Shown piece after piece: positions 51,126 to 61,043 of a DNA stretch of 64,000 nucleotides; the stretch's first letter is position 1; each line of letters begins with the position of its first letter. The DNA is from SFTJ01 sp905210415. Its GTDB lineage: Bacteria; Bacteroidota; Bacteroidia; Bacteroidales; Muribaculaceae. A program made the translations under genes and the position numbers. Location of the stretch: NCBI GenBank assembly GCA_902476295.1, contig CABSDC010000001.1, positions 1-64,000 of the forward strand, given 5' to 3'. The notes beneath the pieces were generated by a model that was not told the origin of the DNA, did no database searches, and worked only from the letters and a program-made list of their open reading frames with translations.

Positions 51126-52406
51126 TTACTTTAATTTTTCCATCTCCATGCCAAGAGTCTCGGGAGGAAACTTGGTGATTTGGCTCAGCACATTCAGATA
51201 GATGCGTTTGCTTGCTTCGTCGCGCATGACCTTGATGGTGCGCAGAGTGCTGTGTATTGCTTTGATGCGCTCGGTGCTTGATTGTGCTTGCTCAAGTAGG
51301 AGAGTGGCTTTCCAAGTGATGGCGTCGAGTTTTTCGCCCTCGATGCGTTGAGCCCAAGCCGAAGCGCTGGATAGTGATATTTCTTTGTGTATGCTTTGAG
51401 GCACGTTGATTGCAAACACGCTTATGCCTTGCGACACTAATTGGTCGATAATGCGGAAAGTGCGCTGCAGTGCAGCAGGCGATATGTCGGCAGTGATAAT
51501 TGTTGCAGAATCATCTTTGACGCATTTCGTGATGTCGTTGAGCGTGTAGCGGTCGATGGTGTTGCCAAGCGGGGCAATGGTGTTTTCAAGCCCGTTTTGA
51601 TTCATCATTATGGCATCGTATGGTGTGTCGACGACATAGCACGATTTGGTTTTTGATATAGCGTGATTAGCTTGAAAAATGCCAAACACTGCCTCTTGTG
51701 CGTTGAAGATTGCCGAGCGCATGGTGACGCAGAAAGGCGATTGTGGTTGGTCGATATCTTGCCAAGCAAAAGCCGTGACTTTGCCAGTCTTGTTGATGAT
51801 AGGTAGCACAATGGCATGGTTGATAATGTCGTTGATGCCGCCGTTGATTGGAGCCACAAGGCCGAGGTCGGTGGCATGCGAAATGCTGAAACCACCATTG
51901 GAGATTGCCGTGGCAAGCGAGTTAGGCACATCGTCGGCATAACCAATGCGGAAGCGCTCTATCGAAGCCTCGCGTATTCCCAAGGAATTGAGGTGGGCGA
52001 TAGCCTGCTTGTCGTCGCCGCTGAGGCATTGATTGTAGTGCTTGCTTGCATAGTCGCAAAGTGTGAAATAGACTTGGCGTTTTTGGCGCTCAGCCAATTC
52101 TTCGCTCGAGACATCCACCTCTTTCACCTCGATATGATATTTGTTGGCAAGGTGCATAAGTGCCTCGCGATAGGTGTAGTTGTTGATTTCTTTGAGAAAG
52201 CCTATCGGGTCGCCACCTTTGCCACAGCCGAAGCAGTGACAAAAGTTTTTTGCAGGAGACACGATAAACGACGGAGTACGCTCGTTGTGGAACGGACACA
52301 AACCCTTGTAGTTTGCTCCGGCACGGTGCAAACTCACGTAGTCGCCCACAACATCCACAATGTTGGCGGCATTTCTGATTTGTTCAATTGTCGCTTGGTC
52401 AATCAT
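51126..52406 (-). CDS. DnaG-like protein with degenerate TOPRIM domain
   Basis: 426 residues. The N-terminus is a canonical primase start: MIDQATIEQIRNAANIVDVV, then a CHC2 finger (Cys37, His40, Cys58, Cys61) with CPFHNERTPSF and CFGCGKGG. The TOPRIM part is present but the metal ligands are gone: VEGYxD is VDTPYD (Glu replaced by Asp260), the DGDxAG site reads TADISPA, and the DDPDSF site has no acids. The helicase-binding C-terminus is missing. It is therefore unlikely to polymerise by itself and may bind templates or assist the intact primase encoded 20 bases downstream. First gene of the - strand run. Confidence 0.85.
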   Translation of the reverse strand: MIDQATIEQIRNAANIVDVVGDYVSLHRAGANYKGLCPFHNERTPSFIVSPAKNFCHCFGCGKGGDPIGFLKEINNYTYREALMHLANKYHIEVKEVDVSSEELAERQKRQVYFTLCDYASKHYNQCLSGDDKQAIAHLNSLGIREASIERFRIGYADDVPNSLATAISNGGFSISHATDLGLVAPINGGINDIINHAIVLPIINKTGKVTAFAWQDIDQPQSPFCVTMRSAIFNAQEAVFGIFQANHAISKTKSCYVVDTPYDAIMMNQNGLENTIAPLGNTIDRYTLNDITKCVKDDSATIITADISPAALQRTFRIIDQLVSQGISVFAINVPQSIHKEISLSSASAWAQRIEGEKLDAITWKATLLLEQAQSSTERIKAIHSTLRTIKVMRDEASKRIYLNVLSQITKFPPETLGMEMEKLK

Positions 52407-52515
52407 TCTGCAAAATATGTAGCATATTATTATGCGAAGTTACAAAATTTATTGCAAATAAGGTGTGATATGGGTTGATATAATGCGCGTGCCACAATTA
52501 AAGTTATGGTTGTGT

Positions 52516-52546
52516 TGGTAAACACGAGTGGAATTGTTATATTTGC
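52516..52546 (+). promoter_or_regulatory. promoter of the sensor kinase pair
   Basis: TTG (52516-52518), 20-base spacer, TATATTTG (52539-52546). The ATG at 52576 lies 29 bases downstream, supporting that codon as the original start. Confidence 0.75.
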
Positions 52547-52575
52547 AGAATTATGACACAGTTACCCTGAATTTG

Positions 52576-54749
52576 ATGAGATTTCGGATATGCAATTTGG
52601 CTGTTTTTATTTATTTTCATTGTCACTCTTTTGAGTGATGCTGTCGGGGTGTGCGCGCAAAACAATCTGTGTGGTATTTCTGACGAATTATATCCGATTT
52701 ATTTGAAAGCAAGCAAGCTGAGTACTAAAAAGGAGGGCCTGGTAATTGCTGATAGTTTGCGAGTTAAGGCCATTGCCATGGGTGATAAGCAAGCCGAATT
52801 GCGCGCATTGACGATACCCGTGCAGCATTTTGTCGTGAAACGAGGTGATATTCAAGGGTGTAAAAAGGTGTGTAAGGCGCTGATGGATAAATCTATAGAG
52901 TATGACTTGATGGATTTCTATTTTTACGGTGTTGCCAGTTATACTTCGTATCTGATATTGGAGTCCCGCTATATTGAGGCATATAAATACGTAAACGAGC
53001 AGATGAAGTATGCTGAGGCACACAACTACAAGCAGGGTATAGCTTTGGGCTATAGATTGCAAGGCGTGCGAGATACAGCGTCAGCGCGGAGAATATTTGC
53101 TTGCTGTAGAGAAATTTAAGCAGTCGATAGAATACATTGAGAAAAATGTTCCTAAAATGGGGGTTGCTCAAAACTATCAGAGCATTTGCAATTGCTACAG
53201 ATTGATGAACGACTATGAGGGTGTGCTCAAATCGGCTCAAGAAGGCCTGCTGATATGTAAAGACGATAATGTGAGGTATAACCTGAAGCTGATGGAGTGC
53301 TATGCCTACTTTATGCTTGGAAAGTATAATAGTTTCCGTGAAAGCTATGATTATATCAAGGTCCATCCTGTGAAAGAATTCACTGGTACGGTGGTGGTGC
53401 AGCGGGCAATAGAGTTGCAGAAATTAATGCTTGATAGTAAAGATGAAGAAGCACTAAAGGGAATTACGCAGTTGGGCCGATTGTCGGGCGCAGAGATGTA
53501 TAGATTATATATAGAGTATTATAAACTGCACCATGAGTATCTGAAGTGTCTGGAGTATGCCAATAAGTTTTTTGAGCTTAGAAATGAGTCGAATGCCTTA
53601 TTGACAGCGGAGGATAGTAAGAGCATGGAGTATATCTATAAAACCGAAGAAATCAAAGCAGCGCGTCAACGAGCAATCTTTGAAAGCGCAAAACTCGAGC
53701 TGGCCAACACGCAATTGCAATTAGATAATTCTGAACTTGAATTAGATAGATCGAAAGATGCTATAAGATTGTCGAAACTTACGGCTGAAAAGGATTCATT
53801 GTCAATCAACTACCAAAAACTTATTGCTCGACAACTTTCCGATTCGATAATGCAGCAGCGCTTGCGACGCGATGCAAAAGAACGTGGCATGAAAACTCAG
53901 AATATCGTGCTTGCGATAGCCGTGGGCGTGATAATTTTGATTGCGTTGCTCACTGTGGCATATTCGATGCGCAACCGTATGATTGCAGAAAAACTATGTA
54001 GATCGAATGCGGCGCTTCAACGTGGTATTGTGGAACTTGACAAAGTGAAGAAGCATGCAAGAGAGGCCGAGAAGATGAAAACCATGTTTGTGCAAAATAT
54101 GAGCCATGAGATACGCACACCGCTGAATGCTATAGTGGGTTTTTCGCAGGTGCTTATGGATATGAACAAGGAACTTGGCGAGCAAGAAAAAAGGGATTTG
54201 ATAAAGATGATTTCCGATAATTCGGAATTGCTTGTGGCATTGGTAAACGACATATTTGAATTGTCGGACCTTAAGGGTGGAACGATACAGATGAAGATGA
54301 GCAAGGTGAGTGTGAATGCCATGTGCCGTGATGCTATTGAGACTGTGCGCCACCGCAAGGCAGAAGACGTGGAATTGATTTTAAAAACAGATTTGCCACA
54401 AGATTATATGGTGGAGACAGACATGCGCCGTGTGACCCAGGTGCTGATAAATATGCTCACTAACGCCGAGAAAAATACAACAGAAGGAAGCATCGTCTTG
54501 TCGTGCTCTTTGCAAGAGCATCCTGGCATGATCACGTTTAGTGTGGCCGATACGGGCGTTGGTGTTCCGGTAGACAAGATGGATGAAATATTTCAGCGCT
54601 TCAAGAAACTCAACAACCAGAAGCAAGGCACTGGTCTTGGACTGGATATATGCAGAACGATTGCCGGCAAACTTGGTGGCGAAATAGATATAGATAGAAA
54701 TTACACCGGAGGTGCGCGCTTCTGGTTTACAATACCTGTGACAGATTGA
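52576..54749 (+). pseudogene. TPR sensor histidine kinase broken by two apparent frameshifts
   Basis: The ATG at 52576 begins a signal peptide (MRFRICNLAVF) that runs out of frame at a T5 run (52604-52608); dropping one T restores LFIFIVTLLSDAVGVCAQN. A second shift lies at about 53063, where dropping one G of AAGGCG joins GYRLQ to ACEIQRQRGEYLLAVEKF, matching the paralogue downstream. Pieces are therefore 52631-53119 and 53097-54749. The repaired product would be periplasmic TPRs, a coiled coil, a membrane helix (near 53910-53965) and HisKA/HATPase domains (SHEIRTPLNAIVGFSQVL, DTGVGVP, GTGLGLDICRTIAGKLGG). No receiver domain. Both shifts are single-base gains, so sequencing error is possible. 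Confidence 0.8.
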
Positions 54750-56908
54750 TGAGAAGACTGATTATACATATAAGATATGTTTTGATTGTGGCAGTGATGA
54801 TTATTGCCACAGGGTCAGATGTGTATGGTCAGTCGGTGGAATTGAGCAGAAAATTGTATGACATCTACACAGAAGCGATAAAAAAAGCGAAGTATGATGA
54901 AGGTCTTGTATTGTCAGATAGTTTGCGCCGTGAGTCGATTGCAGAGGGATCGCACGACGGAGAGATGCTGTCGTATACAATACCGGTGCTAAATGTGCTC
55001 AGAAATCGCTTGGGCGCAGACAACCTTGAAAAAGCTATGGCCCCGCTTAAGCAGAAGGCTTTGGAATACAACGAAATGTCGTATTACTATTATGCCGTAT
55101 CTAATATGGTGTATTATCTCTCAAATGAGGGTCTGTATCAATCGGCTATAGAATATATGAAGAAGGAGCGGATGTTTGCCACCAAGGCTGCCGATCCTTA
55201 TGGCTTATATGTGGCCTACAACCTATTAGGTCACTTGTGCCAACGCAGATGTGAGTATGTGAAAGCGGTGAATAACTATAAGATGGCGTTGGAAATCAAC
55301 GAAACCAAACATCTCAATTTGGAGGCTGAATCAACACATCGTCAAATATGCGTGTGCTATAGAGAATCCCGAAACTTCAGAGCTGTTCTTGATTTTACCA
55401 ACGAGCATTTGCGCAATTGTAAGTATGAAAGTGTAAGGGCTACGTTGTTGACAAACAAGGGCTTTTGCCTATTTGTTCTGGGTATGGACAAGGATTTCAT
55501 TGAAACCTATAAGGAGTGGAAGAAAATCAATCCCTCGGAATTTGCTAATTACAAGGGCTTTGCCATGACGCTTAATATCTTTAACGATATTCTTGAAGGT
55601 AGAGTGAAGAAGGCCCAAAAGAGCATCAGTGAAATGTCGGAATCATACGATAAAAGAATCATGGAGATTTCCTATTATCAACGCAATAAGGATTATGTGA
55701 AGGAAATGGATTGTTTGCGCAAACTCTATATCTATCAGGTAATGCAGAAAAACGTTGACCTTTCGTTGGATGTGTCAGACTTGAGTGCGGTGTTTAACCA
55801 GCGTCTGCTATTGCTTGATAAGGAACGTGATGACTACAATAATTCGCAACTTGAATTGGCTAACGCGCAATTGTTGCTTAACAACACCGAGTTGGAACTT
55901 GAACATGCCAAGAATGCTAAGGACATGGCGCAGATGACCTCGGCGCGCAACACGCTCACGCTGAATAATCAGAAATTGTTGTCGAAACGTCTGAAGGAAT
56001 CTCTCACTACTCAGCAAATCCAGCGTGAGGCCAATGAACGAGAGATGAGGGCTCATAAGACTATTCTGCTCTCGATACTTATGTTCTCGATGGTGTTTGG
56101 CATAGTGGTGTATCTTTTCTACAGAAAGAGTAAAAGGATGTCGAACAAGCTGAGAATGATTAATGAACAATTTCATCAGACACTAAAAGAAATTAGTAAA
56201 GCAAAGGATGAGGCATTGGAAGCCGACCGCATGAAAACTAAATTCTTGCGCGACATGAACCATGAGATACGCACTCCGCTAAATGCTATAGTTGGATTCT
56301 CGCAGGTGCTTGTGGATATGGACAATGTGTTGAGCGACGAGGAGAAAGAAGATGTAATGGCGCGTATTGCTGGCAACTCGCAGGTGCTTAGTGCGCTGAT
56401 AAATGATATCCTTGATTTGACATCGATAGAGAGCGGTAGATATGTGATGAAAGAAGAGGATGTTGATGTGAATCTGGCTTGCCAGATAGCGATGGATTCT
56501 ATTAGACAAAGGATGAATGGCGCGGTGAGATTGCAGTTTAGAAGCACTGTACCAAATGGCCACGTGATAACATCCGATCAGCAACGTATAATTTGCGTGC
56601 TTACGAATATGTTGTCGAACTCTGAGAAGAACACCACACATGGCTGTATCACGCTTGAATGCTCGCTTAATATGCACCCTGGTATGGTGACATTTGTAGT
56701 CAATGACACTGGCGTGGGTGTGCCAAGGCAAATGATGGATGAAATTTTCGAGCGATTTTCAAAGGCTGATACGTTTAAGCAAGGAACCGGATTGGGCTTG
56801 TTTATCTGCAGAACTATTGCTGAGAAACTCGGAGGCGAGATTAATATAGATAAAGGATACACAGGTGGGGCTCGATTCTGGTTTACCGTTCCAGATCGCC
56901 ACTCGTGA
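54749..56908 (+). CDS. TPR-containing sensor histidine kinase
   Basis: 719 residues from the ATG at 54749, which overlaps the previous stop codon (TGATG); a TTG just before is rejected. Signal peptide at 1-28 (YVLIVAVMIIATGSDVYGQ), a helical periplasmic TPR region (about 30-350), a coiled coil (about 355-425), a membrane helix (about 435-456), then HisKA with the phospho-acceptor His505 in NHEIRTPLNAIVGFSQVL and a HATPase (about 610-719; DTGVGVPRQMM, GTGLGLFICRTIAEKLGG). Intact paralogue of the broken kinase before it. There is no response regulator gene in the window, so its partner is unknown. Confidence 0.92.
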   Translation: MRRLIIHIRYVLIVAVMIIATGSDVYGQSVELSRKLYDIYTEAIKKAKYDEGLVLSDSLRRESIAEGSHDGEMLSYTIPVLNVLRNRLGADNLEKAMAPLKQKALEYNEMSYYYYAVSNMVYYLSNEGLYQSAIEYMKKERMFATKAADPYGLYVAYNLLGHLCQRRCEYVKAVNNYKMALEINETKHLNLEAESTHRQICVCYRESRNFRAVLDFTNEHLRNCKYESVRATLLTNKGFCLFVLGMDKDFIETYKEWKKINPSEFANYKGFAMTLNIFNDILEGRVKKAQKSISEMSESYDKRIMEISYYQRNKDYVKEMDCLRKLYIYQVMQKNVDLSLDVSDLSAVFNQRLLLLDKERDDYNNSQLELANAQLLLNNTELELEHAKNAKDMAQMTSARNTLTLNNQKLLSKRLKESLTTQQIQREANEREMRAHKTILLSILMFSMVFGIVVYLFYRKSKRMSNKLRMINEQFHQTLKEISKAKDEALEADRMKTKFLRDMNHEIRTPLNAIVGFSQVLVDMDNVLSDEEKEDVMARIAGNSQVLSALINDILDLTSIESGRYVMKEEDVDVNLACQIAMDSIRQRMNGAVRLQFRSTVPNGHVITSDQQRIICVLTNMLSNSEKNTTHGCITLECSLNMHPGMVTFVVNDTGVGVPRQMMDEIFERFSKADTFKQGTGLGLFICRTIAEKLGGEINIDKGYTGGARFWFTVPDRHS

Positions 56909-56931
56909 GAGTCATGAGATATATAGAAATG

Positions 56932-56968
56932 ATATCGGCTGCGTCATAGTGTATGGCGCAGCCGATAT
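56932..56968. terminator. long hairpin between convergent genes
   Basis: A 17-bp stem (56932-56948 with 56952-56968, one wobble pair) with a 3-base loop lies between the kinase and the DUF3332 gene. Tails are only weakly U-rich, so it may act as a terminator in either direction. Confidence 0.6.
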
Positions 56969-56990
56969 TGGGTTTATGCAATCGGGGTGA

Positions 56991-57542
56991 TTACTTTGCG
57001 TAAGCGAAGTTGCTACCTCTGACTACTTGTTGGTAAGCATATACGCCAGCTTGCGACAATTCGTAAGTTTGGAAGTCGCCAGTTGGAGTAAGCATCTTAA
57101 CGTGAGAGTCGTCAACAAAAGTCATAAACTTGTGGCTTTCGCCGTTAGCTTCAACTGACCAAGAGTTGTCGGTAGCATCAAAAGCGAAGCGAACCTCGGT
57201 GTTGTCGTTAAGATTCTTGATAGTGTATCCCTTAGAGTCTTGTTGCACGAGGTAGCGAGCGTCTTTGCCGTCAACCACCTTTGTGCTGTTGGCTGAAACA
57301 GGGTTGCTGCCCGACCAGAATTCAATAGTGTTGATTACCAAAACGTCGGCAATGGCTGAAATTTCATAGACAGGAAGGATCCAGAATGCCACGAATACCA
57401 ATTCATTGACAAACTTGCTTCCAATCTGGTTGTTCCAACTAAGCACTTTGTTGGTAAGTGCAAAACTACCGATACATGATGAGAATGTCATCGAGCATGC
57501 CAGTATGATGGCAATAGCAAGTGTAAGCTTTGATTTTTTCAT
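56991..57542 (-). CDS. DUF3332-like lipoprotein
   Basis: 183 residues. Lipoprotein signal (LAIAIILACSMTFSSCIG, lipidated Cys near residue 23), then SFALTNKVLSWNNQIGSKFVNELVFVAFWILPVYEISAIADVLVINTIEFW split over two hydrophobic stretches (about 45-80), which is the hallmark of DUF3332. The C-terminal half is a soluble beta-rich domain. Function unknown. It lies 37 bases after the MltF-like gene and may share its transcript. Confidence 0.82.
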   Translation of the reverse strand: MKKSKLTLAIAIILACSMTFSSCIGSFALTNKVLSWNNQIGSKFVNELVFVAFWILPVYEISAIADVLVINTIEFWSGSNPVSANSTKVVDGKDARYLVQQDSKGYTIKNLNDNTEVRFAFDATDNSWSVEANGESHKFMTFVDDSHVKMLTPTGDFQTYELSQAGVYAYQQVVRGSNFAYAK

Positions 57543-57579
57543 AATTGTTAATTTTTTAGAGTTAATACATTCTTAATAT

Positions 57580-58977
57580 CTATTTCTTAATCTTTGAGCA
57601 ATATAGATTGTAGTAGTGATTTACGTTGTTGACATAACTCACCGTTTGTCTGCCTCGGAAGTAACCGCTGTGGCAGATGCTGTCGTTGTAGTAGACGGGG
57701 TTGGATTTGAGCAACAGCGCCTCGGCTACGTTGCCATTCCACACGTGTGGGTTCTTGCCATATTTTCGTGCGAGCGCTATGGCATCGAGGATATGGCCAA
57801 TGCCGGCATTGTATGATGCCCAAACGAATTTTTGACGTTCGTGGCTATTGGGCACTTTGCGCTTGAGCATGGCGTCGAGGTGAGCAATGCTTTTAGCAGC
57901 GGTGGCAATGTTTTTGTCGGGGTCTTCGATTTGATTGATGGGAAGTCCGTAAGCCCGTGCTGTGCGAGGCATGAGTTGCATAATGCCTCTTGCACCAGCC
58001 CATGACACTACTGTGGGGTTGAATTGCGATTCCACCCAGCCAATAGCCGCAAGCATGCGCCAATCGAGAGCATTGGCTTTTGCGTGCGATTTAAATAGGG
58101 CATCGTAGTGCGAGATAATGCCATGTTGGATAGACGCAATCACCTTTGAGTCGTTGACGGAAGACATTGAGAATCCAGTCTTGCTCATTTCGAAGTAGCG
58201 ACGTAGCATTTCCTTATCAGCGAAACCGGTCTCAGCCGATTCGCTCCAACTGTTGATGCTGTCGGCAAGCGCAGTGTTGCCATTGCTCACAGCCCATGAG
58301 GCGCGTTGGCGGAAGCTCACTTGCAGACTGATGTCGATGTTGTTGTAATAGGTGTGATTGAGTTGGGCGATGTCGCTATTCACCACGGTAAGAGGAATCT
58401 TGCCTGTAGCCACTTTCTCGATTAGGTCTTCGGCAGAGATAGTGTCTTCGTTGATTGTGTGAATGCGTATGCCGCCACCGATCTCCTCGTCGAGATTGCG
58501 TATGCGAGCCTCGTATTTTGAGTCTTTCTCAACATACACATCCTTGCCGATGAGCTGAATCACATTGTTGATAATGGAGTCGCTCTTAGGCTGCACAAGC
58601 ACTTGGTAGGTGATGTTTTCGCTACCGCAATTGAGCACTTGGCGTTTGTATTCGTTGGTGATAGGTACTTCGTAGGCAATCACATCGATGGCACCGCTAT
58701 TGAGTTGCTCAATGAGCGACTGCAGGTTGCTGCCAATCACAAACTTGGTGTGCAGATGGTGAGCGCGAGCGAAACTGCATATACGGTCGTATTCATATCC
58801 CATTGTGTCGCCACGAAAGAGGAAAAATGATGTTGGGCTGTAGAGAGTACCCACAACGAGTGTATCGGGAAGTGCGCCATCGTTGGCGCTATCCCGATTG
58901 GCAGAATGATTTGAGCAGGAAACTGCACAAAGCAATGCCGTCGTTGCTAATATTAGGCTCCACAGAGTTTTGTGCAT
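57580..58977 (-). CDS. MltF-like membrane-bound lytic murein transglycosylase
   Basis: 465 residues. A lipoprotein signal (LILATTALLCAVSCSN, Cys about 21), a solute-binding family 3-like domain (about 38-260: LVVGTLYSPTSFFLFRGDTMGYEYD) and a lytic transglycosylase domain (about 295-450) with the catalytic Glu in AIGWVESQFNP, then WAGARGIMQLMPRTARAYGL and ASYNAGIGHILDA. This is the MltF layout, in which the first domain regulates the second by binding muropeptides. It cuts peptidoglycan at the outer membrane. Downstream of purM by 26 bases. Confidence 0.93.
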   Translation of the reverse strand: MHKTLWSLILATTALLCAVSCSNHSANRDSANDGALPDTLVVGTLYSPTSFFLFRGDTMGYEYDRICSFARAHHLHTKFVIGSNLQSLIEQLNSGAIDVIAYEVPITNEYKRQVLNCGSENITYQVLVQPKSDSIINNVIQLIGKDVYVEKDSKYEARIRNLDEEIGGGIRIHTINEDTISAEDLIEKVATGKIPLTVVNSDIAQLNHTYYNNIDISLQVSFRQRASWAVSNGNTALADSINSWSESAETGFADKEMLRRYFEMSKTGFSMSSVNDSKVIASIQHGIISHYDALFKSHAKANALDWRMLAAIGWVESQFNPTVVSWAGARGIMQLMPRTARAYGLPINQIEDPDKNIATAAKSIAHLDAMLKRKVPNSHERQKFVWASYNAGIGHILDAIALARKYGKNPHVWNGNVAEALLLKSNPVYYNDSICHSGYFRGRQTVSYVNNVNHYYNLYCSKIKK

Positions 58978-59003
58978 AGGCAGTGGTGTGTGTGAATGAA
59001 TCT

Positions 59004-60173
59004 TTATTCGTATTCAAATGTGCCGAATTCCGACTTGATGGTCAAGTGGTTTTGTGGCGCATCTTCTACGCGACCAATGATTTGGGCGTCGATATTGAAT
59101 GATTTAGCGATTTCAATTACTTCTTGAGCCTTTTCAGGACGTAGGTAAACCTCTAAGCGGTGGCCCATGTTGAACACTTTATACATTTCCTTCCAGTCGG
59201 TGCCCGATTGGTCGTGAATGAGCTTGAACAATGGAGGCACAGGGAACAGGTTGTCCTTGATGACGTGCTTGTTGGTCACGAAGTGCATAATCTTGGTTTG
59301 AGCACCACCAGAGCAGTGCACCATACCATGTATGTCTTGGCGCATAGCGTCGAGTAAGCGCTTAACGAATGGGGCATAGGTGCGAGTAGGTGAGAGCACC
59401 AATTTGCCAGCATCAATGTCAATACCTTCCACAGCATCGGTGAGTTTCACGTTGCCAGAATATACGAGTTCGTCTGGCACGTGAGGATCGAAGCTTTCAG
59501 GATATTTTGTTGCGAGATATTTTGCAAACACGTCGTGGCGTGCAGATGTCAAGCCGTTGCTGCCCATACCGCCGTTGTATGACTTTTCGTAGGTGGCTTG
59601 TCCGCAAGAAGAAAGGGCTACGATAACGTCGCCGCCAGCAATGTTGGCGTTGTTGATAACGTCGCTGCGCTTCATACGGCATGTGACAGTGCTATCCACG
59701 ATGATGGTGCGAACAAGGTCGCCAACGTCGGCTGTTTCACCACCGGTAGAAACGATGTTCACGCCAAGTTCTTTCAATTCGTCGATCAGTTCTTGTGTAC
59801 CGTTGATGATGGCGGCAATCACTTCGCCAGGGATAAGATTCTTGTTACGGCCAATGGTAGACGAAAGTAGGATGTTGTCGGTGGCTCCCACGCATAGCAA
59901 ATCATCGATGTTCATAATCAGTGAATCTTGAGCGATGCCTTTCCATACGCTCATATCGCCAGTCTCTTTCCAATAGATGTAGGCAAGAGAAGACTTAGTG
60001 CCAGCACCGTCGGCGTGCATGATGTTGCAATACTCAGGGTCTCCGCCAATCACGTCGGGGATGATTTTGCAGAATGCTTTTGGATAAAGACCTTTGTCGA
60101 TGTTCTTAATAGCGTTGTGTACGTCTTCTTTTGATGCTGATACGCCACGCATATCGTACCTTTGATTGCTCAT
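59004..60173 (-). CDS. purM: phosphoribosylformylglycinamidine cyclo-ligase (AIR synthase)
   Basis: 389 residues; closes the imidazole ring in purine synthesis (FGAM to AIR with ATP). ATP-binding N-terminal half with GDPEYCNIMHADGAGTKSSLAY (about 44-65), LIMNIDDLLCVGATDNILLS (about 88-107) and VNIVSTGGETADVGD (about 138-152), then the C-terminal AIRS domain (about 190-389). It is longer than the enterobacterial enzyme (345) and belongs to the Bacteroidetes-type PurM. It is 30 bases after cdsA and 26 before the MltF-like gene, forming an operon of unrelated housekeeping functions. Confidence 0.9.
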   Translation of the reverse strand: MSNQRYDMRGVSASKEDVHNAIKNIDKGLYPKAFCKIIPDVIGGDPEYCNIMHADGAGTKSSLAYIYWKETGDMSVWKGIAQDSLIMNIDDLLCVGATDNILLSSTIGRNKNLIPGEVIAAIINGTQELIDELKELGVNIVSTGGETADVGDLVRTIIVDSTVTCRMKRSDVINNANIAGGDVIVALSSCGQATYEKSYNGGMGSNGLTSARHDVFAKYLATKYPESFDPHVPDELVYSGNVKLTDAVEGIDIDAGKLVLSPTRTYAPFVKRLLDAMRQDIHGMVHCSGGAQTKIMHFVTNKHVIKDNLFPVPPLFKLIHDQSGTDWKEMYKVFNMGHRLEVYLRPEKAQEVIEIAKSFNIDAQIIGRVEDAPQNHLTIKSEFGTFEYE

Positions 60174-60203
60174 AGATGGAATGCTTTAATATTATAGTTT
60201 TGT

Positions 60204-61013
60204 TTAGATTAATCGTAAAATAAGGAGATAGACCAAGATGGCAGGGGTGACAAGAAGGAGGCTATCGATGCGGTCGAGTATGCCACCGTGTCCGGGCATG
60301 ATATTGCCGGAATCTTTCACGCCGATAGTGCGCTTGATGAGGCTTTCCACCAAATCGCCCCAAGTGGCGAATGCCGAAGCGATGGCTCCGAACAAAGCCC
60401 ATTGCAGCCAATTGTCATAGTTCATCACATAGTTGATGGCGATACCGCACAGGATGCAGAAAACAAATCCGCCGAAAAATCCTTCCCATGATTTCTTTGG
60501 GGAAATACGAGGGAACATGCGGTGCTTGCCAATGGTGCAGCCCACAAGGAACGCGCCAGTGTCGTTGATCCAAATCATGGCAAACATAAACAATGCCAGA
60601 TAGGGGAGAAACGAGTATATCACTGAAAGCATTGCCAATGGCACTGCCACATACATCACATTGAAAAACGAATATGCCCATGATTTGATAGGCGATTCTT
60701 CTTTAAGGTAAAGTCCTGCCACCAAGCGGGCAATCACGCATGAGGTGATGGAAATTGCCACTGGTGCGATGTCGATATTGTCGTTGGTGATGGCAAAAGT
60801 GCCCAAGAATACCGCTAAACCTAATAGCATATCGATAACCTGTGCTATAGGTTGGCGCTTACCAGTTGCTGTGAGATTATTGAATTCGCCCATTCCCACG
60901 AGAAGCAGAATTGCAAAGAATGCAGCGAAAGTGTATTTGCTGATAAGGATAGAGGCTATGATAAGAGCCACATATACAGCACCTGAGAGTGTTCTTGTGA
61001 TAAAATTCTTCAC
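60204..61013 (-). CDS. cdsA: phosphatidate cytidylyltransferase
   Basis: 269-residue inner-membrane enzyme making CDP-diacylglycerol for phospholipids. About seven to eight helices; the family signature is at the C-terminus: WGDLVESLIKRTIGVKDSG (about 217-235) followed by PGHGGILDRIDSLL (about 239-252), with SPKKSWEGFFGG near 171-182. First gene of cdsA-purM-mltF-like, with a good promoter just upstream. Confidence 0.95.
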   Translation of the reverse strand: MKNFITRTLSGAVYVALIIASILISKYTFAAFFAILLLVGMGEFNNLTATGKRQPIAQVIDMLLGLAVFLGTFAITNDNIDIAPVAISITSCVIARLVAGLYLKEESPIKSWAYSFFNVMYVAVPLAMLSVIYSFLPYLALFMFAMIWINDTGAFLVGCTIGKHRMFPRISPKKSWEGFFGGFVFCILCGIAINYVMNYDNWLQWALFGAIASAFATWGDLVESLIKRTIGVKDSGNIMPGHGGILDRIDSLLLVTPAILVYLLILRLI

Positions 61014-61043
61014 TTGCTTAGTTGTTGAGATTATTTATTTCTA

